Shown here: positions 4,293-8,376 of the stretch, one piece after another
Numbering within the stretch: position 1 is the stretch's first letter
How the letters are laid out: the number at the start of each line of letters is the position of its first letter
Assembly: GCA_036269975.1 (NCBI GenBank)
Contig: DATBDL010000081.1
Coordinates: 1 to 8,376 of the forward strand
Length of the DNA: 8,376 nt
DNA from: DATEPR01 sp036269975
GTDB taxonomy: Bacteria; Actinomycetota; Actinomycetes; Mycobacteriales; Pseudonocardiaceae
Direction: 5' to 3'
Position numbers and translations under genes: made by a program
The notes under the pieces: generated by a model
What the model saw: only the letters and a program-made list of their open reading frames with translations
Told to the model about the DNA's origin: nothing
The model's database searches: none

Positions 4293-7289
4293 ATGTGCCC
4301 CGCCCCAGCCGATTCCCTGATCGACCCCTTCGACACCGCTGCGCTTCGCGACTCCGTTCTGACCGCATGGCGCGGCTCGCCGACCCGCTTCCGCGAGGAC
4401 GCCAACTCCGAGGACGACCTCCGCGTCGGCGGCTACCGGGACCGGTTGCTCGTCGAGCTCGCGCAGAACGCGGGTGACGCCGCCGTTCAGGACGGTGTGT
4501 CCGGCGTGCTGTGGCTGCGTGTCGTCGACACCGCGGCCGGCCCCGAGTTGCGGGCCGCGAACACCGGCGCGCCGCTGGACGCCGACGGCGTTGCCGCGCT
4601 CGCCTCGTTGCGGGCGTCCGCCAAGCGGTCCGGCCATCAGGTCGGGCGGTTCGGTGTCGGGTTCGCCGCCGTGCTCGCGGTGACCGAGGCGCCTCGGGTG
4701 GTGTCGGCGTCCGGGGGTGTCGCCTTCGATGCCGGCCGGACCCGCGCCGAGGTCGCCGAGTACGAGCGGCTGGCCGACGCGCTGGCGCTGCGCTCGGCCG
4801 AAGTGCCCGTGTTACGCCTGGCGTGGCCGGTCGACGCCGACGAGGACCCGCTGCCGGACGGTTTCCACACCGACGTCCGCCTGCCGCTGCGGCCCGACGT
4901 CGATCCGGTCGACCTGCTGGCCGCCGCCGCCGATGACGCGGCCGATCTGCTGCTCGCCCTGCCCAGCCTGCACACCCTGCGGGTCGGCGATCGCCGCTGG
5001 ACCCGCGTCGACGAACCGGACGGCGTCGTCAGTGTCACGGGGCCAGCAGGCACCGCGACCTGGCTCACCCGCCGCGCCACCGGCACGCTCACCGAGCAAC
5101 AGGCCGGCCAGCTCGGCGCCGAAGCCCGCAACCGTCCGGAATGGTCGGTCTGCTGGGCGCTTCCGCTCGCGAACACCGGCGAACCGGCGCCGCTGACCGA
5201 CGACGTCCTGCACGCGCCCACCCCGACCGACGAGCGGCTTTCCTTGCCCGCCAGGCTGTTCGCGACCCTGCCGATCGAGCCGAACCGCCGCCGCCTGCTG
5301 CCCGGCCCCGCATCGGCCGCCGTACTCGACGCGGCCGCCGACGCCTACGTCACGCTGGTCCGCAGCCTGCCCGGCCCGCAGCGCACGGCCCTGGTGCCGG
5401 TGCCGGGCTTCCCGCTGTCCGAAGTGGACGAGCGGCTGCGCGAGCTGGTCATGGCACGGCTCGCCGGTACCGCCTGGCTGCCGGCGCAGCGTGCCGGTGA
5501 CGACGACCTGACCCCCGGCTCGGGCGTCTGCCTCGACGTGCCGGACGCCGAACTGGCCGACCTGCTGACCGATGTGGTGCCCGGCCTCGTCGCGTGGTCA
5601 TTGGCCGGCCACGAGCACGTGCGGGCGCTGGCCGCGCTCGGCGTGCGCCGGTTGCGGCCGGCCGAGCTGGTGGCGGCACTGTCCGGAGTGGACCGTTCGC
5701 CGGGCTGGTGGGCCGCGCTCTACACGGCGTTGAGCCGGTTGCCGGACACCGGCGCGACACTGACCGAGGAACTCGGCGGCCTGCCGGTACCGCTGATCGA
5801 CGGCCGGATGGCCTTCGGGCCGCGCGACGTGCTGCTGCCGACACCAGGGCTCGGTGAGCTGGTGGCCGGCGCGGACGTGGCCGGCCTGCGGATCGCGCAC
5901 GCCGCCGCAGCCCATCCGCTGCTGGAACGGCTCGGCGCCCGCCCTGCCGGTCCGGTGGACCTCCTTGCGGCACCGGCGATCCGTGCCGCCGTGGACCGTG
6001 CGGTCGCCGACGCGTCCGCCGGCCTGTCCACCGACGAACTGGCCGGTGTCGTGCTACGTCTCGTCGCCGCCACGAACATCGTGCCCGGCGAGCAGCCGTG
6101 GCTCGGCGCGCTCGCCCTGCCCGACACCGACGGCAACCCGCGCCGCGCCGACGAGCTGGTCCTGCCGGACGCGCCGTTGCTGGACGTCCTCGCGGCCGAC
6201 GCGCTCGGTCCGGACGCGCCGCTCGGCGTGCTGGCCGACGACGTCGCGGCGGACTGGCCGGCCGACGTGCTGTGCGCGGTCGGCGTGCTTGACACGTTCG
6301 CCGTCGTGCGCGACGAGAATCCGACCGGCCCGGACCACGAGCTCGCCGACGAGGCGGCCTGGTGGGACACCGTCGCCGACGAGCCGTTCGTCACGCTGAC
6401 CGGCATCCGGGACCTGGACCTGGTCGACCCGGACGAGTGGCCGGCCGCGCTCCGGCTGCTGGCCGACGAGCCGGACACCCGCCGAGCGCTGGCCGATCCG
6501 CGTGGCTATCCGGCCTGGTGGCTGGCTCGCTACGCGCTGCTGGCCGGCAGTCCCGCCAGGGACTGGCGCCTCGCGTCGGCCGACGACCTGGCCGGCCTGT
6601 ACGACCCGGTACCGGATCTCGGCCTGCCCGCGAGCCTGCTGGCCGATCTGGGCATCCGCGACCGGCTGGCCGTCGCCGACCGGGACCAGGCCGACGACCT
6701 GTTGGCGCGGCTGGCCGACCCGGACCGGGTCGTCCCGATCGGGCTTGCCATGCGGGCGCACACCGTGCTCGCCGATGCCGCGCAGACGGAGGTGTTCGAC
6801 CCGGCCGAGGTGGACCCGCCGGACCGGGTGCGGACGTTCGCCGGTGCCGCCGTGCTCGCACAGGACGCGGCCGTGTTGGACCGGCCGTGGCTGTTGCCGG
6901 TGCTGGGCGCCGATCGTGCGGTCGCCGCCCGGCCCAGTGAGCTGGACGCCGCGCTCGCGGACCTGTTGAACGTGGCGCTGGCCAGTGAGTTGATCACGGA
7001 CGTGCCCGAGTCGGCCGGCGATGCGGTGGCGTGGCGCGAGCTGGGCGCCGTGGTGCTGGCGTGTTCCCTGCTGGACGCGCCGGTGCCGGCCGGCTCGGTG
7101 GTCGTGCACGACGAGTTGGTGGTCGCCGGCCTGCGGGTGCCGTGGTGGGTGGCGGACGGCGTCGTGCACGCGGAGGACAGCCCGGACGGTCTTGCCCGCG
7201 CGCTGGCGTGGGCGGCGGACCGATGGCCGGACCGCTGGCAGCTCGCCGCGATCCTCAACGACCCGACGCCGGGAACGGCGCTGTTCTAG
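4293..7289 (+). CDS. Sacsin-like / Hsp90-type (GHKL) ATPase, large putative chaperone
   Basis: The 998-residue soluble product carries an N-terminal Bergerat-fold ATPase. The N-box is ELAQNAGDA, with Glu55 as the predicted catalytic base, Asn59 for Mg binding and Asp62. The G1 segment is ANTGAPLDADGV (89-100), with Asn90 where Hsp90 has Asp. The G2 loop is GRFGVGF (118-124). This E-x3-N / GxFGxGF combination is characteristic of the sacsin N-terminal branch. The remaining 750 residues are rich in Ala, Leu and Asp, with no recognised enzyme motif. They contain recurring LGVR/LGAR/LGIR helix caps (449, 547, 786) and LPxxDGxxxxxxELxLP-like modules (about 497-512 and 609-625), as in sacsin repeats. 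ATP-driven chaperone activity is an inference. ATG at 4293 is 8 nt after the DUF3027 stop with a weak SD (GAAG). The frame is open far upstream, but that part overlaps DUF3027 and is Arg-rich nonsense. It converges on DUF2530 with a 6-bp gap. Confidence 0.87.
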   Translation: MCPAPADSLIDPFDTAALRDSVLTAWRGSPTRFREDANSEDDLRVGGYRDRLLVELAQNAGDAAVQDGVSGVLWLRVVDTAAGPELRAANTGAPLDADGVAALASLRASAKRSGHQVGRFGVGFAAVLAVTEAPRVVSASGGVAFDAGRTRAEVAEYERLADALALRSAEVPVLRLAWPVDADEDPLPDGFHTDVRLPLRPDVDPVDLLAAAADDAADLLLALPSLHTLRVGDRRWTRVDEPDGVVSVTGPAGTATWLTRRATGTLTEQQAGQLGAEARNRPEWSVCWALPLANTGEPAPLTDDVLHAPTPTDERLSLPARLFATLPIEPNRRRLLPGPASAAVLDAAADAYVTLVRSLPGPQRTALVPVPGFPLSEVDERLRELVMARLAGTAWLPAQRAGDDDLTPGSGVCLDVPDAELADLLTDVVPGLVAWSLAGHEHVRALAALGVRRLRPAELVAALSGVDRSPGWWAALYTALSRLPDTGATLTEELGGLPVPLIDGRMAFGPRDVLLPTPGLGELVAGADVAGLRIAHAAAAHPLLERLGARPAGPVDLLAAPAIRAAVDRAVADASAGLSTDELAGVVLRLVAATNIVPGEQPWLGALALPDTDGNPRRADELVLPDAPLLDVLAADALGPDAPLGVLADDVAADWPADVLCAVGVLDTFAVVRDENPTGPDHELADEAAWWDTVADEPFVTLTGIRDLDLVDPDEWPAALRLLADEPDTRRALADPRGYPAWWLARYALLAGSPARDWRLASADDLAGLYDPVPDLGLPASLLADLGIRDRLAVADRDQADDLLARLADPDRVVPIGLAMRAHTVLADAAQTEVFDPAEVDPPDRVRTFAGAAVLAQDAAVLDRPWLLPVLGADRAVAARPSELDAALADLLNVALASELITDVPESAGDAVAWRELGAVVLACSLLDAPVPAGSVVVHDELVVAGLRVPWWVADGVVHAEDSPDGLARALAWAADRWPDRWQLAAILNDPTPGTALF

Positions 7290-7299
7290 CTGTGGCTAG
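7286..7299. repeat. Small inverted repeat carrying both convergent stop codons
   Basis: CTAGC at 7286-7290 and GCTAG at 7295-7299 flank TGTG. Each arm contains one TAG stop, that of the sacsin-like gene on the plus strand and that of DUF2530 on the minus strand. A 5-bp stem is too weak for a convincing terminator, and no T-tract follows on either strand. Confidence 0.4.
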
Positions 7300-7568
7300 G
7301 AGACCTGCTGCGCGCCGCGTGAGCCACGGCGGGCGGCAGCCCGTTGCCAGTACATGATCCCGGTGCCGACGATGCCGAGTATCCAGCCGGCCAGACACGT
7401 GGGCAGCCAGACGCCGATGGTCGCCTGGTAGCCGTAGCGGGCGATCAGGAGCGCGCAGAAGGCGAGGAACCACAGGCCGGTGCCGATCGCGAGCACCGGC
7501 CGCATGTCCACCCAGCGGGCGGGCAGCGGTGGCGGTGCCGGCAGGCGGGCGCCCGGTTCGGTGGTCAT
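7296..7568 (-). CDS. DUF2530-type small membrane protein
   Basis: The 90-residue product has a short Pro-rich N-terminus (ARLPAPPPLPARWVDMRP) and two hydrophobic segments: about 25-43 (VLAIGTGLWFLAFCALL) and about 50-74 (GVWLPTCLAGWILGIVG). A basic tail (RAAARRGSRG) follows and should be cytoplasmic by the positive-inside rule. Size, two-helix layout and the GIMYWQRAAARRG segment fit the DUF2530 family, recalled as Rv0879c in M. tuberculosis (about 91 aa). Its function is unknown. ATG at 7568 has no SD, but TAGCCT ends 6 nt upstream, so a leaderless transcript is likely. It faces the sacsin-like gene convergently with a 6-bp gap, and is divergent from the lipoprotein gene across 52 bp. The conserved position next to DUF3027, as in mycobacteria, supports the call. 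Confidence 0.88.
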   Translation of the reverse strand: MTTEPGARLPAPPPLPARWVDMRPVLAIGTGLWFLAFCALLIARYGYQATIGVWLPTCLAGWILGIVGTGIMYWQRAAARRGSRGAQQVS

Positions 7569-7574
7569 CGTCGC

Positions 7575-7580
7575 AGGCTA
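7575..7580 (-). promoter_or_regulatory. -10 box for a leaderless DUF2530 transcript
   Basis: On the minus strand TAGCCT fits TANNNT and lies 6 nt before the ATG, the classical spacing for leaderless actinobacterial mRNAs. No recognisable -35 lies 17-18 nt further upstream. Confidence 0.5.
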
Positions 7581-7592
7581 CCGCCGGCCGGT

Positions 7593-7618
7593 TGCCGGAC
7601 GTGGTGCGACGTCCGGCA
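7593..7618. repeat. Perfect 10-bp inverted repeat between DUF2530 and the lipoprotein gene
   Basis: TGCCGGACGT at 7593-7602 is matched exactly by ACGTCCGGCA at 7609-7618 across a GGTGCG spacer. It ends 2 nt before the lipoprotein ATG at 7621, and lies upstream of the DUF2530 -10 box. It could be an operator shared by the divergent genes, or a hairpin occluding the lipoprotein start. Confidence 0.65.
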
Positions 7619-7620
7619 CC

Positions 7621-8364
7621 ATGGTGCGCATGTCGCGTCGTGTACTGCCGGTGATGTTGCTGCTGGGCCTGGTGGTCGCGGCCTGCTCCAGCGCCCCCGC
7701 CGCCGGTACGTCCCCATCGACCACGTCGGCGCCGAAGGCCGTCAGCGTGCCGGGGGCACCGCCGGGGAACCAGGTGGAGAGCGTGGTGAAGGCGGCGTTC
7801 GCCGGTGCCACCGCCGTGCACATCAAGGGGACGCTGGTCAACAGCACCGGTTCGCTGAGCCTTGACCTTCAGCTCAACAAGGACGGCACCGCGTCCGGCA
7901 CGATCGGCGAGGGTGGGCCGGCGATCCCGTTGCTCGCGGTGGGCGGGAAGTACTACGTCCAGTTCACGAAGGACGTGATCAGCCAGTCGGCCAACACGGC
8001 GGTCACCCAGATCGGCGCCGCGCTGACCGACAAGTGGGTGTCGTCGGACGCGTCGATCGCGTCGGACATGGTGTCCGGTCTGAAGCCCCTGTTGACGTAC
8101 GACAGTTTCGTGGCGGCGATGTTCGGCCAGACGAGCGAGGTACCGACGCTGACGGGCACCGACGTGGTGAACGACGTCCCGGTGCTGGTGTACGAGTCGG
8201 TCGACGGGTCGACGGTCTACGTCGCCAAGTCCAGCCCGCACTTCCTGTTGCGGATGACGGCGCCCGCGTCCGGGTCGGGTCAGCTCGAGTTCACGGGGTG
8301 GAACCAGCCGGTCGCGGTGACTCCGCCGCCCGCCGACCAGATCTACAGCGGGCCCGGTGCGTGA
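7621..8364 (+). CDS. LppX/LprG-like secreted lipoprotein
   Basis: The 247-residue product starts MVRMSRRVLPVMLLLGLVV and has the lipobox VAAC with Cys22 as the lipidation site, followed by a Ser/Thr/Pro/Ala-rich linker to about residue 50. The mature domain runs from ESVVKAAFAGATAVHIKGTL through GGKYYVQF, TDKWVSSD, TGTDVVNDVPVLVYES and TVYVAKSSPHFLLRM to WNQPVAVTPPPADQIY. An N-terminal helix followed by a long beta-sheet series, with substrate-level motifs G-T-x-V-x-(N/G)-x-P and (S/D)PHxLLR, resembles the LppX/LprAFG fold. Members of that fold carry lipids or lipoglycans across the periplasm. Similarity is at the level of layout only, so lipid transport is not established. ATG at 7630 (244 residues, four fewer basic N-terminal positions affected) is an equally possible start, and neither has an SD. 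The stop overlaps a possible GTGA start of a following gene. Confidence 0.78.
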   Translation: MVRMSRRVLPVMLLLGLVVAACSSAPAAGTSPSTTSAPKAVSVPGAPPGNQVESVVKAAFAGATAVHIKGTLVNSTGSLSLDLQLNKDGTASGTIGEGGPAIPLLAVGGKYYVQFTKDVISQSANTAVTQIGAALTDKWVSSDASIASDMVSGLKPLLTYDSFVAAMFGQTSEVPTLTGTDVVNDVPVLVYESVDGSTVYVAKSSPHFLLRMTAPASGSGQLEFTGWNQPVAVTPPPADQIYSGPGA

Positions 8365-8376
8365 CGCGGAACGACG
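8361..8376 (+). CDS. Possible start of the next gene, cut by the window end
   Basis: GTG at 8361 overlaps the lipoprotein TGA as GTGA, a frequent coupling arrangement in actinobacterial operons, and is open to the window edge (five codons, MTRND). There is no SD, and the visible stretch is far too short to identify a product. In mycobacteria an LprG-type lipoprotein precedes an MFS efflux gene (P55), so a transporter is one possibility, but nothing here shows it. Confidence 0.2.

Noticed and set aside
6054..7169. 371-codon minus-strand open frame inside the sacsin-like gene
   Set aside because: The composition (Arg, Gln, His, Gly, Val) is that of an antisense shadow, and the plus strand keeps coherent hydrophobic/helical patterning and sacsin-like modules.
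4293..7289. Anti-phage defence system based on a sacsin/Hsp90-like ATPase
   Set aside because: Such ATPase domains do occur in defence loci, but no nuclease, methylase, helicase, toxin or mobile element is present, and the neighbours are conserved core genes.
7255..8241. 328-codon minus-strand open frame across DUF2530 and the lipoprotein
   Set aside because: It is Arg/His-rich low-complexity sequence that crosses two genes having clear lipobox or membrane-segment evidence. No plausible start signal or domain.

Overview
The window is chromosomal DNA from a high-GC actinomycete. By eye the GC content is about 70% with strong G/C bias at third codon positions, GTG starts are frequent, two genes look leaderless, and two proteins carry lipoboxes. 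Gene content and protein style suggest Pseudonocardiales (the Amycolatopsis / Lentzea / Saccharothrix / Kutzneria group), but genus cannot be fixed from sequence alone. No rRNA, tRNA, IS element, CRISPR array or phage gene was seen, and no gene-free stretch exceeds 300 bases.

Layout. (1) 1-86, plus strand: C-terminal end of a probable HAD-type hydrolase. (2) 87-274: leader region with a perfect 13-bp inverted repeat just after a -10-like box. (3) 275-670, plus: a CspB-type cold-shock-domain protein with a C-terminal helical extension. (4) 678-1226 and 1237-3129, minus: a DUF2771-type lipoprotein downstream of, and probably co-transcribed with, an MFS-type 12-helix membrane protein that has a long Pro/Arg/Gln-rich N-terminal tail. 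(5) 3130-3306: divergent promoter region with a nested inverted repeat. (6) 3307-4284 and 4293-7289, plus: a DUF3027-type four-cysteine protein followed 8 nt later by a 998-residue protein with a sacsin/Hsp90-like (GHKL) ATPase domain and sacsin-style repeats. (7) 7296-7568, minus: a two-helix DUF2530 membrane protein. (8) 7621-8364, plus: an LppX/LprG-like lipoprotein, divergent from DUF2530 across a 52-nt gap that holds a 10-bp inverted repeat. The last bases may hold the start of another gene.

From memory, order and orientation of the csp, DUF2771, MFS, DUF3027 and DUF2530 genes match the Mycobacterium tuberculosis Rv0871-Rv0875c-Rv0876c-Rv0877-Rv0879c neighbourhood. This is therefore probably conserved core chromosome, not an accessory island. 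The main difference is the large sacsin-like ATPase, which occupies the place where I recall a PPE gene in M. tuberculosis.

The most interesting candidate system is the DUF3027 / sacsin-like ATPase operon: a putative zinc-binding protein with an acidic tail, tightly linked to a large chaperone-like ATPase whose C-terminal 750 residues are uncharacterised. Other points of note are perfect inverted repeats in all three promoter-bearing intergenic regions, and two convergent gene pairs separated by only 6-7 bp with no room for a classical terminator.
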